The notes under the pieces were generated by a model that did no database searches, had not been told where the DNA came from, and worked only from the letters and a program-made list of their open reading frames with translations. From assembly GCF_026686735.1 (NCBI RefSeq), contig NZ_CP113432.1:124001-188000 (forward strand): DNA of 64,000 nt. Direction: 5' to 3'. The DNA comes from Pseudomonas triclosanedens (GTDB lineage Bacteria > Pseudomonadota > Gammaproteobacteria > Pseudomonadales > Pseudomonadaceae). The first letter of the stretch is position 1. Each line of letters begins with the position of its first letter. Shown piece by piece: positions 24,504 through 37,126 of the stretch. The translations under genes were made by a program, and so were the position numbers.

Positions 24504-25097
24504 TCAGAACAGATCGATGGTCCCGCCGCGCGAGTGGCGGACCAGTTGCTGGCGATACTGCCGCTCGCGCTGCAGCAGGGTATCGTTGGCCAGTACCCGC
24601 AGCTTGCGTACCAGCACCCGGCCGCTGCCGGGGAAGAAGTAGACTTTGCGCGGATGCACGTCGAGCAGGTCCTGGGCAAGCACCGGTATGCCTTCCGTGC
24701 GCAGGTAGTCGAGGACGAATTCGACGTTGCGCTGGCCGACGTCGGCGCTGAGGTTCTGCAGTACGGAGCCGCCGCCGAAGACCTTGGCCTCGAAGTTCCG
24801 GCGCTGGCCGCCGCGGCGCACCAGTTCGCTGATCAGCAGGTCCATCGCGTGTACGCCGTAGCGCCCGGAGCTGGACAGCAGGCTGCGGGTGCCGGTGTCG
24901 CCGGGCAGCATGAAGTGGTTCATGCCGCCCAGCCCGCTGCCGCGGTCGCGCAGGCAGACCGAGACGCAGGAGCCGAGCACGGTGACGATCACCAGTTCTT
25001 CGGCGGTGACGAAGCATTCCCCGGGCAGCAGCTTCACCGCGTCCATGTCGAAGCGCGGATCGTGGTAGCGGTTGAAGGCGTCCAGCGCGGCGCTCAT
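24504..25097 (-). CDS. cheD: Chemoreceptor glutamine deamidase CheD
   Basis: 197 residues with the CheD signature ITVLGSCVSVCLRDRGSGLGGMNHFMLPGD (catalytic Cys in GSC, His in NHF) and KVFGGGSVLQNLSADVGQRNVEFVLDYL. CheD deamidates receptor Gln residues and can bind CheC/CheY-type partners. The C-terminal tail after about residue 160 (RVLVRKLRVLANDTLLQRERQYRQQL) extends beyond shorter CheD proteins. Start ATG 25097 follows the cheR stop by 1 base. In P. aeruginosa the equivalent (PA0174) acts on the Aer2 receptor encoded just upstream. Confidence 0.93.
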   Translation of the reverse strand: MSAALDAFNRYHDPRFDMDAVKLLPGECFVTAEELVIVTVLGSCVSVCLRDRGSGLGGMNHFMLPGDTGTRSLLSSSGRYGVHAMDLLISELVRRGGQRRNFEAKVFGGGSVLQNLSADVGQRNVEFVLDYLRTEGIPVLAQDLLDVHPRKVYFFPGSGRVLVRKLRVLANDTLLQRERQYRQQLVRHSRGGTIDLF

Positions 25098-25098
25098 G

Positions 25099-25941
25099 TC
25101 AGCCGGACCTCGCCGCCTGGTAGGTGGTGCGGCCGATGGAGCGCACCAGCTGGCTGGCGTGGACGAAGTTCTCCGAGTGTCCGGCGAACAGCAGCCCGCC
25201 GGGGCGCAGCAGGCCGATCATGCGTTCGAGCAGGCGGGTCTGGGTGGGTTTGTCGAAGTAGATCATCACGTTGCGGCAGAAGATCGCGTCCAGCCCGCCG
25301 GCGATGCCCCAGTTCGCATCGAGCAGGTTGATCTGGCGAAACTCCACCAGTTGCCGCAGTTCTGCCACCACCCGCGCCTTGCCGGCGTTGGCGCCGGTGC
25401 CGCGCAGGAAGAAGCGCCGTTTCTGCGCGGCGCTGAGGGCTTCCAGGCGTTCCAGCGGGTAGATGCCCTGGCGCGCGCAGCCGAGCACGCCGGTGTCGAT
25501 GTCCGAGGCGAGGATCTGCACCGGTGGATTGAAGCTGCCCAGCGCGTCCACCAGTGTCATGGCGATGGAGTAGGGCTCCTCGCCGGTGCTGGAGGCGGAC
25601 GACCACACGCGCAGCGGGCTATGGTCGCGCAGTCGCTCGCCGGCGAAGCGCGCCAGGTGTTCGAAATGGTGCCGCTCGCGGAAGAATGCGGTGAGGTTGG
25701 TGGTCAGCGCGTTGACGAACTGCTGCCACTCTTCGTCGTGCTGCTCCAGGTAGGCGAAGTACTCGGCGAAACTGCCCAGGCGCAGGCTGCGCAGCCGCCG
25801 TGAGAGCCGGCTGTAGACGAGCTGTTGCTTGTTCTCCGAGAGGCTGATGCCGGCGTGTCGATACAGCCGCTCGCGGACGTTGAGGAAGTCGCGGCGGGTG
25901 TAGAGGAATTCGTGGCCGGGGGCCGGCAGCGTGATCGGCAT
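25099..25941 (-). CDS. cheR: Chemotaxis methyltransferase CheR (cluster 2)
   Basis: 280 residues from ATG 25941; an ATG at 25986 would add 15 residues and cannot be excluded, as neither has a strong ribosome binding site. The N-terminal helical domain (FLNVRERLYRHAGISLSENKQQLVYSRLSRRLR) and the SAM-binding domain (RVWSSASSTGEEPYSIAM, LASDIDTGVL, DAIFCRNVMIYFDKPTQTRLL) are complete. It methylates receptor Glu residues. The beta-subdomain is expected to dock on the C-terminal pentapeptide of the neighbouring receptor, which ends DWEEF. The 256-base gap up to the receptor gene holds no clear gene. Confidence 0.92.
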   Translation of the reverse strand: MPITLPAPGHEFLYTRRDFLNVRERLYRHAGISLSENKQQLVYSRLSRRLRSLRLGSFAEYFAYLEQHDEEWQQFVNALTTNLTAFFRERHHFEHLARFAGERLRDHSPLRVWSSASSTGEEPYSIAMTLVDALGSFNPPVQILASDIDTGVLGCARQGIYPLERLEALSAAQKRRFFLRGTGANAGKARVVAELRQLVEFRQINLLDANWGIAGGLDAIFCRNVMIYFDKPTQTRLLERMIGLLRPGGLLFAGHSENFVHASQLVRSIGRTTYQAARSG

Positions 25942-26197
25942 CGGTTGGTCTCGCAGGTGTACGGATTGCGTGAGAACCCCAGTCATTGCGGAACGGTTTC
26001 GCGCCGCCTCTGCGGGAGGAGCGCCACCCGTCCTGCGAAGGCACCAGTCCTGCCAGGCCGGCGCAGGGATCGTCGCGATGGATTGGGGCATGAAGCAGGG
26101 AACGGCATCGAGCGTCCATCGGTGACCATCCCTGGTCCGCGCGCGGCGGCCGGCCCTCCCATTGCTCCGGCCGCCGCAATCCCTTAGCCCCGCCCGA

Positions 26198-28219
26198 TCA
26201 GAACTCTTCCCAATCCTCTTCCTTGCCCTTGGCGCGCACCGCCTTGGCCAGGCCCCGCGCGGCGCGGGAGGCGTGGGCGGGGGCTTCGGTCCGCGCCGGG
26301 CGGGCCGAGGCCAGGGGCACCACAGTGGCCGAGGTGTCGAGCTTGAACACCGAGACCGACTGGTTGAGCAGCCCGGCCTGTTCCTGCAAGGCCTCGGCGG
26401 AGGCTGCCGCCTCTTCCACCAGCGCGGCGTTCTGCTGGGTCATCTCGTCCATCTGCGACACGGCGCCGTTCACTTCCTCGATGCCGCTGCTCTGCTCGGC
26501 GCTTGCCGCGGCGATCTCGGCCATGATGTCGGTGACGCGCTTGATCGCTATCACGATGTCGCTCATGGTCTGGCCGGCCTGGGCCACCAGGGTGTTGCCG
26601 TTCTCGACCTTGTCCACCGAGTCGTTGATCAGCGTCTTGATCTCCTTGGCGGCAGCGGCAGAGCGCTGCGCCAGGGTGCGCACCTCACCTGCGACCACCG
26701 CGAAGCCTCGGCCCTGCTCACCGGCGCGGGCGGCTTCCACCGCGGCGTTGAGGGCGAGGATGTTGGTCTGGAAGGCGATGCCGTCGATCACCCCGATAAT
26801 GTCAGCGATCTTGCGTGCCGATTCGTTGATGGCGGACATCGTTCCGACCACCTTTTGCACCACGCTGCCGCCTTCGGTGGCGACTTCCGAAGCATTCACC
26901 GCCAGCGAGTTGGCCTGGCGCGCGTTCTCGGCGTTGAGCTTCACCGTGCTGGTGAGTTCTTCCATGCTGGAGGCGGTTTCCTCCAGGCTCGATGCCTGCT
27001 GCTCGGTGCGGGTGGAAAGCTCGGCGTTGCCGCTGGCGATCTCGCTGGCGGCGGTGTGGATGGTGTCGGCCGCCTCGCGGATCTGCCCGAGCATGCGCGA
27101 CAGGCTCAGCGCGGTTTCGTTGGAGTAGTCCTTGAGCTCGCCGAAGGTGCCCTGGTAGTCGGCCTCGATGCGCTGGGTCAGGTCGCCCTGGGACAGCGCG
27201 CTCAGCATCCGGGTGACGTCGCGCAGGCCCTTGTCGGCGGTATCCACCAGGCTGTTCAGGCCGGTGGCCAGCTTGAGGAAGAAGCCCTCCTTGTTGGCGG
27301 CCTCGATGCGCTTGCTGAAGTCGCCGGCGGCCGCAGCTTCCACCAGTTGCGAGACTTCCTGCTCGGCGCGGTATTCCTCGGTGCGGTCGGTCCACTGCAC
27401 GGCCGAGCCCAGGCGCTCCCCGGCGTCGTTGAACACCGGCACCACGTCCAGGGCGAAGCGGCGGCCGCCAAGGCTCAGCTCGGCCTTGTGCGGCGCGGAG
27501 AGGTGCGCCAGCACGTTGCGCTGGTGCGCCGGGTTCTTGTGGAACATGTCGATGTTGGCGCCCATCAGGCGGCTGGCGTTGAAGTTCGGCAACTGCTTGC
27601 GGATGTCTGCCTCGGCGCGGCTGAGCATCTCGCTGACGGTGCGGTTCATGTAGATGATGTCGAGGTCGTTGTTGGCGATCATCACGTTGGCCGAAACGTT
27701 GTCCAGCGCACTCTTGATCCGTGCATTGTATTCGGCTGCGTCGGCGTTGGCCTTGAGGCTGGCGCGCATGCCATCGATAGCCTCGGTGATGATGGCTTTC
27801 TTGCCCGGCAGGCGGTCCATTTCCACCGAGTAGTCGCCCTTGCCGTAGGCGGTGACGGTGGCGACCACTTTCATTTTCACCGCGATGTGCGCGGCGACCA
27901 GGTCATTGATGCCTTTGGCGATGCGCGCCGGGCGGCCGGCGAGCTTGTCGACCGGGATCACTTCGTCGATCCAGCCCAGCTCGTGCTGGCGGGTCATCTC
28001 CGCGAGCCCCGCCTCCAGCGCTTCGTTCTGCGCCAGCTCCGCGCGCTGCTCGCGCAGGGCGCGCTGCACACTGCGCAGGCCATCGTAGAGGCGCTCGTAG
28101 CCGGGCGCTGGGGCTTCGCCGATGGCGACATCGAGGTTGCCGTCGACCAGGCTGTGGAGTAGGGCGGTGATGCGGTCGGCGCGCTGCTGCGCCACGGCGT
28201 GTGCGTTGAACAGACCCAT
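26198..28219 (-). CDS. aer2: Soluble poly-HAMP/heme-PAS chemoreceptor (Aer2/McpB-like)
   Basis: 673 residues with no transmembrane helix. Order: N-terminal tandem HAMP domains (about 1-165), a PAS domain (about 170-285), further HAMP units (about 290-390), then an MCP signalling hairpin with the tip [24 protein letters not shown]. In the PAS, His227 ([10 protein letters not shown]) and Trp276 (AVQWTD) keep the 49-residue spacing of the heme ligand H234 and the oxygen-contact W283 of P. aeruginosa Aer2, so it should bind heme and sense O2. The tail ends DWEEF, matching the GWEEF CheR-docking pentapeptide of Aer2. It is encoded between cheW and cheR, as PA0176. Confidence 0.93.
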   Translation of the reverse strand: MGLFNAHAVAQQRADRITALLHSLVDGNLDVAIGEAPAPGYERLYDGLRSVQRALREQRAELAQNEALEAGLAEMTRQHELGWIDEVIPVDKLAGRPARIAKGINDLVAAHIAVKMKVVATVTAYGKGDYSVEMDRLPGKKAIITEAIDGMRASLKANADAAEYNARIKSALDNVSANVMIANNDLDIIYMNRTVSEMLSRAEADIRKQLPNFNASRLMGANIDMFHKNPAHQRNVLAHLSAPHKAELSLGGRRFALDVVPVFNDAGERLGSAVQWTDRTEEYRAEQEVSQLVEAAAAGDFSKRIEAANKEGFFLKLATGLNSLVDTADKGLRDVTRMLSALSQGDLTQRIEADYQGTFGELKDYSNETALSLSRMLGQIREAADTIHTAASEIASGNAELSTRTEQQASSLEETASSMEELTSTVKLNAENARQANSLAVNASEVATEGGSVVQKVVGTMSAINESARKIADIIGVIDGIAFQTNILALNAAVEAARAGEQGRGFAVVAGEVRTLAQRSAAAAKEIKTLINDSVDKVENGNTLVAQAGQTMSDIVIAIKRVTDIMAEIAAASAEQSSGIEEVNGAVSQMDEMTQQNAALVEEAAASAEALQEQAGLLNQSVSVFKLDTSATVVPLASARPARTEAPAHASRAARGLAKAVRAKGKEEDWEEF

Positions 28220-28258
28220 TGTCGTTATCCTCGGCGAATGCTTTTTGTCGTGTCGCGA

Positions 28259-28744
28259 TCAGGCTGCTGCTTCATCGACCAGCGCCATTTCCCGGCTGGT
28301 CATGAGTTTTTCGATGTCCACCAGAATCAGCATGCGCTCGCCCGCGGTGGCCAGGCCGAGCAGGTATTCGGTGTCGAAGCTGGCGGCGAACTCCGGCGGT
28401 GGTTTGATCTCCTCGCCGGCCAGGGCGATCACGTCGGAGACCGAGTCGACCACGGCGCCGACGATGCGCCGGCCGACGTTGAGGATGATCACCACGGTGA
28501 ACTGGTCGTAGCTGATGTCGGCCAGGTTGAATTTGATGCGCAGATCGACGATGGGCACGATTGCGCCGCGCAGGTTGATCACGCCTTTGATGAAGGCGGG
28601 TGCGTTGGCGATCGAGGTGACCTGGTCGTAGCCTCGGATTTCCTGCACGCGCAGGATGTCGATGGCGTATTCCTCGCGACCCAGGGTGAAGGTCAGGTAC
28701 TCCTGCGCGGGACTGGCCGCGAGGCTGGCTTCAGTGACGCTCAT
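28259..28744 (-). CDS. cheW: Chemotaxis adaptor CheW (cluster 2)
   Basis: 161 residues of a single CheW SH3-like fold: [49 protein letters not shown] and [22 protein letters not shown]. It links receptor tips to CheA. ATG 28744 overlaps the end of cheA (stop at 28731) by 14 bases, so it is translationally coupled; an earlier in-frame start at 28789 lies deep within cheA and is rejected. Confidence 0.93.
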   Translation of the reverse strand: MSVTEASLAASPAQEYLTFTLGREEYAIDILRVQEIRGYDQVTSIANAPAFIKGVINLRGAIVPIVDLRIKFNLADISYDQFTVVIILNVGRRIVGAVVDSVSDVIALAGEEIKPPPEFAASFDTEYLLGLATAGERMLILVDIEKLMTSREMALVDEAAA

Positions 28745-30584
28745 GGCTGGTTTCTCCTTGTGCCGCCAGGCGCGGCAGGGCGTCGACATCGAGGATCAGG
28801 GCGACGCTGCCATCGCCCATGATGGTGGCGCCGGCGATCCCGTCGATCCGGCGGAAATTCTGTTCAAGGCTCTTGATCACCACCTGCTGCTGGCCCACCA
28901 GCTCGTCCACCTGCAGGGCGAAGCTCTTGCCCTCGGACTCGAGGATCACCACGATGGCCCGCTCCGGCGGCAGCGGCTGCGCGTCGATGTGCAGCAGCTC
29001 GTGCAGGGAGAACAGCGGCAGGTACTCGCCGCGCACGCGGATCACCGCCGCTTCGTCGCCGGCCATGCCGCGCACGTCGTCGGCGCGGGCCTGCAGCGAC
29101 TCGACGATGTAGGTCAGCGGAATCACGTAGTTGACCTTCTCCACGGCGACGATCAGGCCATCGAGGATGGCCAGGGTCAGCGGCAGGCGGATGCACATGC
29201 GAGTGCCCATGCCGGGCGCGGAGTCGATGTCGATGCGCCCGCCCATTGCCTGGATATTGCGCCGTACCACGTCCATGCCGACGCCGCGCCCGGAGAGTTC
29301 GGTGACGGTTTCGGCGGTGGAGAAGCCGGGCATGAAGATCAGCTGCCAGACCTCGCCGTCGCTCATCCCATCGTGCACCGCCAGACCCTTTTCGCGGGCC
29401 TTGGCGAGGATGCGTTCGCGAGACAGGCCGCGCCCGTCATCGGAGATTTCCACCACCACGCTGCCACCCTGGTGGCTGGCGGCGAGCTTCACTGAGCCCT
29501 GTGCCGGCTTGCCGGCGGCCAGGCGTTCGGCGGGTGTCTCGATGCCGTGGTCGATACTGTTGCGCACGATGTGGGTGAGCGGATCGCTGAGCTTCTCGAT
29601 GACGCTCTTGTCCAGTTCGGTGTGCTCTCCTTGCAGGATCAGTTCGACCTGCTTGCCCAGCCGCGCCGAGGTGTCGTGCACCAGGCGCGGGAAGCGGCTG
29701 AAGATGAAGCTGATCGGCAACATGCGGATCGACATCACCGATTCCTGCAGGTCGCGGGTGTTGTGTTCGAGCTGCGCCAGGGCCTGTTGCAGGCGCTCGT
29801 AGTGCGTCGGGTCGAGGTCTTCGCTGAGCTGGCTGAGCATGGCCTGGGTGATCACCAGCTCGCCTACCAGGTTAATCAGGCTGTCGATCTTCTCGACGCT
29901 GACGCGAATCGAGCTGGACTCGCCCTCGCCACGGCTTTCGCTGCGCGCGGCCACGGCGGCCTTGGCTGGCGCCGGGGCCGGAGCGCTGGGCGCAGCCGCT
30001 GCCTCGCTGCCGGCGGAGGGTACGCCGGGGGCCTGGTCGAAGAAACCGAAGTCTTCGCCTGCGACGGCGGTGGCTGGCGTACCCGGCGCGTCATCGAAGA
30101 AGCCGAAGGCGTCGTCGCTGTCGGAGCCCACCGCTTCGGGCGAGCCCGGCGCTTCGTCGAACAAACCGAAGGTGTCGTCCTGCGCGCTTGCCGCCGGCTC
30201 AGCCAGCCAGGCGCGCAGACGCTCCACCGTGGCCTGCACCGGCACGCTGGTATCCGGGCGCTGCTCGCGGTGGGCGTCGAGAAGGCGCTGCAGGATGTCG
30301 CGGGCTTCGAGAAACACCTCGATCATCTCCGCGCGCAGGGCGGTCTGGCCGCAGCGGATCCGGTCGAGCAGGGTTTCCAGCTCGTGGGTGACCGCAGTGA
30401 GGTCGTCGAAGCCGAACATGCCGCTGGAGCCCTTGATCGAGTGGGCCGCGCGGAAGATGCCATTGAGCGTCTCGGGGTCCGGCTGATCGAGGTCCAGCCC
30501 GATCAGCAGGAGTTCGAGGGTGGCCAGGTGCTCGTCGGTTTCCTCGAAGAACACCTGGAGGAACTGCTCCATTCCATTCGCCAT
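28731..30584 (-). CDS. cheA: Chemotaxis histidine kinase CheA (cluster 2)
   Basis: 617 residues from ATG 30584. Order: Hpt domain with phospho-His48 in [14 protein letters not shown], a linker (130-240) containing three copies of a DDxFGxFDxAPG motif at residues 136, 157 and 177, dimerisation helices (about 250-320), GHKL ATPase domain with N-box [14 protein letters not shown] and G-boxes EISDDGRGL and [11 protein letters not shown], and a C-terminal CheW-like domain. I see no classical P2 CheY-binding domain; the repeated acidic/aromatic motif in its place may do that job (inference). It phosphorylates CheY and CheB. It overlaps cheW by 14 bases. Confidence 0.94.
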   Translation of the reverse strand: MANGMEQFLQVFFEETDEHLATLELLLIGLDLDQPDPETLNGIFRAAHSIKGSSGMFGFDDLTAVTHELETLLDRIRCGQTALRAEMIEVFLEARDILQRLLDAHREQRPDTSVPVQATVERLRAWLAEPAASAQDDTFGLFDEAPGSPEAVGSDSDDAFGFFDDAPGTPATAVAGEDFGFFDQAPGVPSAGSEAAAAPSAPAPAPAKAAVAARSESRGEGESSSIRVSVEKIDSLINLVGELVITQAMLSQLSEDLDPTHYERLQQALAQLEHNTRDLQESVMSIRMLPISFIFSRFPRLVHDTSARLGKQVELILQGEHTELDKSVIEKLSDPLTHIVRNSIDHGIETPAERLAAGKPAQGSVKLAASHQGGSVVVEISDDGRGLSRERILAKAREKGLAVHDGMSDGEVWQLIFMPGFSTAETVTELSGRGVGMDVVRRNIQAMGGRIDIDSAPGMGTRMCIRLPLTLAILDGLIVAVEKVNYVIPLTYIVESLQARADDVRGMAGDEAAVIRVRGEYLPLFSLHELLHIDAQPLPPERAIVVILESEGKSFALQVDELVGQQQVVIKSLEQNFRRIDGIAGATIMGDGSVALILDVDALPRLAAQGETSHERH

Positions 30585-30708
30585 CAGAGGATCCCCGCCT
30601 GCGCTTGCCCATGCTGCGTTGGAACTGCGCTCGAAATACTCATTCGCCACGCTCCGTAAACTGCGCGTTCGAGCGCAGTTCCGCCTTGCCTGAGCGGTGC
30701 CCGACCGC

Positions 30709-31074
30709 TCATGGCAAGACCTTGCGGGTCACTTCCAGCAGTTTCGGCGGGTCGAACGGCTTGACCAGCCAGCCGGTGGCGCCGGCGCTCTTGCCCTGCA
30801 TCTTCATGGCGTCGCTGGACTCGGTGGTCAGCATGAGGATCGGTACGCTGCGGTAGCCGGCCATGTCGCGTAGGCTGCGGATCAGCGAAAGACCGTCCAT
30901 GTTCGGCATGTTCTGGTCAGTGAATACCAGGTTGTAGGTCTTGCGCTGCGCCTTGCCCAGGCCGTCCTTGCCATCCACCGCCTCGTCCACCTCGTAGCCT
31001 GCGGACTTGAGCGTGAAGCTCAGCATCTGCCGGATCGAAGCCGAGTCATCGACGATCAGAATCTGCTTTCCCAT
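30709..31074 (-). CDS. cheY: Chemotaxis response regulator CheY (cluster 2)
   Basis: 121-residue stand-alone receiver: ILIVDDSASIRQ (acidic pair), LVFTDQNMPNMDGLSLI (phosphoacceptor Asp), LMLTTESS (switch Thr) and GWLVKPFDPPKL (conserved Lys). No output domain. It is the first of the six che genes after cttP in the minus-strand direction, 62 bases downstream of a 16-residue ORF. In P. aeruginosa the equivalent PA0179 does not drive the flagellar motor directly, so the output partner is uncertain. Confidence 0.93.
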   Translation of the reverse strand: MGKQILIVDDSASIRQMLSFTLKSAGYEVDEAVDGKDGLGKAQRKTYNLVFTDQNMPNMDGLSLIRSLRDMAGYRSVPILMLTTESSDAMKMQGKSAGATGWLVKPFDPPKLLEVTRKVLP

Positions 31075-31136
31075 TGCGAGATGTCTCCTTGCTCCAGTGC
31101 ATTGGGTATCCGCTGTCCACGGCGGGTCGCTCGGCG

Positions 31137-31187
31137 TCAGCCGATGAGGGCGATATTCGCCAGGTATTCGATGATCGACTGCAACAT
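31137..31187 (-). CDS. Candidate 16-residue ORF between cttP and cheY
   Basis: ATG 31187 is preceded by the perfect Shine-Dalgarno AGGAGG (AGGAGGCAGTGAC then ATG) and encodes MLQSIIEYLANIALIG followed by TGA. The peptide is hydrophobic and could form a short membrane-associated helix. It lies in the 217-base gap between cttP and cheY, on the operon strand. It is too short to judge by codon use. Alternatives: a translation-coupling or attenuation leader for cheY, or a chance Shine-Dalgarno/ATG pair. Confidence 0.45.
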   Translation of the reverse strand: MLQSIIEYLANIALIG

Positions 31188-31291
31188 GTCACTGCCTCCT
31201 GCGTACCCGTCGTGTGGGTGCGTTCAGAGCCTCTCCGCGATCTGCCGCGCATCGGCCGCAGGGCGTTGCGAGGCGAGATCGCGAGCGCCTC

Positions 31292-32479
31292 CTAGAAGAG
31301 TTCCACTTCGCCCGCACTGAGGCTGGTCTGCGCTACCGGGTTGCTCAGCGGTCGGCCGAGTTCGGTGACTTCCTCGCGCAGGCGCTCGCCCCATTGCGCG
31401 GGGTCGCGACCGTCCAGCGCGCCGAGGCCGACAGCCAGCGCGCCCAGCCGCGCGCCGTGCTTGCCGATCTGCCCCAGCAACTGGCTGCTCATGTCCTGGA
31501 ATTGCAGCGCGGTGACCGCGGCGTTGACGCCGTCGCCGACTTCCAGGGAAATCCGGTCCAGCTCCTGCACCACCTTGAGGGTGTGCTGGTTCATGGCGTC
31601 GAGGTCGTCGAGCATGCTCTGGATCTTCTTGCGCGAATCCAGGGCGAAGGACATGTCCTTGTCGGCCAGTTGGGCGATGGCGCCCTCGGCGTCCCTGATC
31701 TCGTGGTAGACCACATCGACATGCTCTCGAATGGCCTGCGAGAAGTGGGTGGAGCGGGTGGACAGCGCGCGTACCTCATCGGCCACCACGGCGAAACCGC
31801 GACCGCTTTCGCCGGCCCGCGCGGCCTCGATGGCGGCGTTCAGGGCGAGCAGGTTGGTCTGCTTGGCGATGGCGTCCATGTCCTGGGTCGACTGCAGGAT
31901 TTCGCCGATCTTGTGGGTGACGCGATCCATGCGCTCCACCAGTTGCTGCGAGGTGCGGCTGGTTTCCAGGGTCGCCTCGACGAACAGCCCGAGGGTTTCC
32001 TGGGTGGCGTGGATGAAGCGTTGGAAGTCGATGTCGTCGTCCAGGTGGCCGCGCCCGTCGTAGCGCTCGATCAGCGAATGGGACAGGCCGCGCTGGGTGT
32101 CGATGCGTTCGGCCAGGCCGTGGAAGCTGTCGGTGAGCTGGCGGATTGCCTGGTGCAGGATGCCGTCGATCTGCCGGGTATGGCCGTTCATGCTGGTCAG
32201 GTGGTTTTCCACGGCGTCCTGCAATGGGCGCCATTCCGGCAATTGCCCGCTGTCCAGGCTCACCCGCTGCGGGTCGGCCTGCGGCTGGGCGGGACCGGCC
32301 AGCAGGGGGCTCAGCACCAGGCTGGAAAGCCAGCCAACCGGCAGCATCAGCCAGAACGGTACGCCAGCCCAGCACAGTCCGGCGACCACGGCCCAGGGCA
32401 GCGACTGGATGATCAGGCGCTTCGGCAAACCCTGGCCGGAGGTCTGAACGGCAGACGAGTCGAATCGGGTATCGCGCAT
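31292..32479 (-). CDS. cttP: Methyl-accepting chemotaxis protein, CttP-like
   Basis: 395 residues. A short N-terminal cytoplasmic segment is followed by a hydrophobic hairpin ([34 protein letters not shown], probably two closely spaced membrane helices) with almost no periplasmic loop, then a helical region and an MCP signalling core with the tip [24 protein letters not shown]. It lacks a ligand-binding domain, so it may sense internally or through partners. Position next to the che2 operon matches P. aeruginosa PA0180 (CttP, named for trichloroethylene chemotaxis). ATG 32479 has GGAG upstream. The tail ends AGEVELF, not a clear CheR pentapeptide. Confidence 0.83.
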   Translation of the reverse strand: MRDTRFDSSAVQTSGQGLPKRLIIQSLPWAVVAGLCWAGVPFWLMLPVGWLSSLVLSPLLAGPAQPQADPQRVSLDSGQLPEWRPLQDAVENHLTSMNGHTRQIDGILHQAIRQLTDSFHGLAERIDTQRGLSHSLIERYDGRGHLDDDIDFQRFIHATQETLGLFVEATLETSRTSQQLVERMDRVTHKIGEILQSTQDMDAIAKQTNLLALNAAIEAARAGESGRGFAVVADEVRALSTRSTHFSQAIREHVDVVYHEIRDAEGAIAQLADKDMSFALDSRKKIQSMLDDLDAMNQHTLKVVQELDRISLEVGDGVNAAVTALQFQDMSSQLLGQIGKHGARLGALAVGLGALDGRDPAQWGERLREEVTELGRPLSNPVAQTSLSAGEVELF

Positions 32480-32794
32480 GGTGCACTCCGTTGCCGAGCG
32501 CCGGATCAGGGGCCGCTGCGGCTGCTGGAACAGTTCCTAAGCAGTGCTTCGGCGTAGCGTCTTAAAGCTAGAGTGCCGGTGGATGATGTCAAATTGACGC
32601 TATTTTCTCGACGTCTTCCAGAGTGCTTGATCTAGATGGGTTTTTGCCGGGCTAACCGTTGGTCGCCTTGGTTTCGCGGCGACCGACGGTCGCCGGAAAG
32701 CCCCGATTGGCGTGGCTTGCAGCGCGCTTTGGGAGTGGCAGAACGTGCCGCCTGTTGCATAGCGCGCCAGGCGGCTTGTGCGCTGTTTGGAGAC
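32480..32794. other. Intergenic region between cttP and atsA
   Basis: 315 bases. A candidate minus-strand promoter for cttP is TTGACA (32592-32587), 16 bases, then TAGCTT (32570-32565). At about 32660-32696 the motif GGTCGCC/GGCGACC is repeated in alternating orientation, giving a 7-base-pair hairpin without a T-run after atsA. No gene seen. Confidence 0.45.
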
Positions 32795-35272
<2,478 letters not shown>

Positions 35273-35276
<4 letters not shown>

Positions 35277-36880
35277 GCGTGTCTCCAGCGCGTCGCGCGC
35301 GCTTCGATGCGGTGTCCAAGGGCGGCGAGCAGTGCGCCGGTCAGGCCGACCAGCAGCATGCCGGCGCCGACCTGGTCCATGCGGAACAACTGCTGCGCGC
35401 CGATCATCAGGCTGCCGATGCCGCCGTCGGACGGCATGAAGTACTCGGCGCCGATGGTGCCCAGCCAGGCGTAGATCAGCGCCAGGCGAATGCCGGCGAA
35501 TACCGAAGGGGCGGCACCCGGCAGCACCAGGCGGCGCAGGCGCTGCGCCGGTGTCAGACGCAGAGCGCGCGCCGCTTCCGCCAGTTGCGGCGGCAGGCTG
35601 GCAATGCCGCGCTGGGTTGCCAGCAGCAGCGGGAAGAAGGCGGCGAGGCCGACGAATACCACCTTGGCCGTTTCGCCCAGGCCGAACCAGGCAGTGAGCA
35701 GTGGCACCCAGGCGAAGATCGCCACCTGGCGAAGCGCCGCGAACGACGGGCCTAGCAGGCGTTCGGCCGGGCGCAGCAGGCCCAGCGCGAGGCCGAGCAG
35801 GAAGCCCAGCGCGCCGCCCAGCAGCAGGCCGGCGAGTGTGCGTTGCAGGCTGGCCAGCAGCGCGCCGGGGAGGCTGCCGTCGAGTGCGCCGTGCCATAGC
35901 GCGAGGACGACCGAGAGGGGGCTGGCGAGGATGGCTGGATCGACCCACTCGAAGTGGCTAGCCGCCTGCCAGAGCGCCAGCAGGCCGGCCGGCAGCAGCC
36001 ACGGTTGCAAGCGCTCAAGACCCTGCCCGCGCGTGCTGCGACGGAACTCGCCGGCGGCCTGTTGCGGCCAGTGCAGCAGATGCCGGTCCAGTGCCTGGAT
36101 GCCACGGTCCATGATGGCGCCGACCAGACCGATGACCAGGATGCAGACGAACACGATGTCGAGCATGAAGAGCTGGCGTGCCTGCACCATCAGGTAACCG
36201 ATGCCTTCGCTGGAGGCCAGCAGCTCCACGGCGAGCAGTGACGTCCAGCCCTGCGCCAGGGCCAGGCGTACGCCAGTGAGGAAGGACGGTAGTGCCGCTG
36301 GCAGGATCAGCCGCCACACCAGCAGGTGGCGGGGCAGGCGCAGCACGGCGGCGGCTTCGCGCAGGCGCGGTTGCGCATCGCGCACGCCGACCAGGGTGTG
36401 CAGTGTGACCGGGACGATGATCGCCTTGATCAGCACCACCAGCTTGAGCAGCTCGCCGATGCCGAAGAACAGCATGAACAGGGGAATCCAGGCCAGCGTC
36501 GGGACCTGCGCGAGGGCGCTGAAGGTCGGCAGGACCAGGCGTTCGGCGCGGCGGCTGAAGCCGAGCCAGGCACCGAGGGCGAGGCCGCTGGCGATGCCGG
36601 CGAGCAGGCCCCAGGCCAGGCGCACCAGACTGATACCCAGTTGCTTCCACAGCTCGCCACCGAGTAGCTCGCGGGCTGCCTGCAACACCAGTTCGGGCGT
36701 GGGGAGGATCTGTGCCGACATCCAGTGGCGATGGCTGGCGATCCACCAAAGCAACGCCACTGCGACCGGTACCGCCCAGGGTGCCGCGCGAGAGGCTGAA
36801 AACCACGTCAGGCGAGGCTTTGCGAACGCCGGTGGAGGATTGTGGAGGGCAAGGCCGGATGGCTTATATATATTCTTCAT
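35273..36880 (-). CDS. atsB: Sulfate-ester ABC transporter, fused double permease
   Basis: 535 residues made of two BPD_transp_1 permease domains fused head to tail. Each has the ATPase-contact loop: [35 protein letters not shown] near residue 175 and [35 protein letters not shown] near residue 430. About 12 membrane helices. The duplicated form is that of AtsB. ATG 36880 has no Shine-Dalgarno sequence and lies inside an inverted repeat, so either initiation is weak or the true start is a little downstream. It is divergent from atsR. Confidence 0.9.
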
Positions 36881-36900
36881 TGGAATATGAAATATCCAAT
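36879..36900. promoter_or_regulatory. Inverted repeat over the atsB start (possible operator)
   Basis: ATTGGA and TCCAAT arms separated by 10 AT-rich bases with internal symmetry (TAT/ATA). It overlaps the ATG assigned to atsB. The 246-base divergent gap to atsR also carries two near-identical blocks, GGCCATTTAAG near 36925 and GGCATTTAAG near 37025, which may be regulator sites. Binding protein unknown; SftR or CysB are candidates because of the context. Confidence 0.4.
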
Positions 36901-37126
36901 CGATGTGTTTTAGAGCTAAGAAAGGCCATTTAAGGGAAGCTCAGGTTCGCCAGCCAATGCGTTCGGCGAATATTTTTTATGCCTCCAAGGCATCTGCCCG
37001 CGAAGCCGGATGCTGTCTGGCTTAGGCATTTAAGTTACTAAAAGATGAATTTTTATTATTTTATTTGCTTGTCATGAGCTGCCTTTAGTGCCCCTCGCGT
37101 TCAACCCACCGCAGGAGGCAGGCGCC

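Noticed and set aside
26162..28162. A 666-codon plus-strand frame opposite aer2
   Set aside because: Fully antisense to a receptor with all expected motifs; the product is low in Lys, rich in Gly/His/Gln and has no domain. High-GC Pseudomonas DNA often yields such frames.
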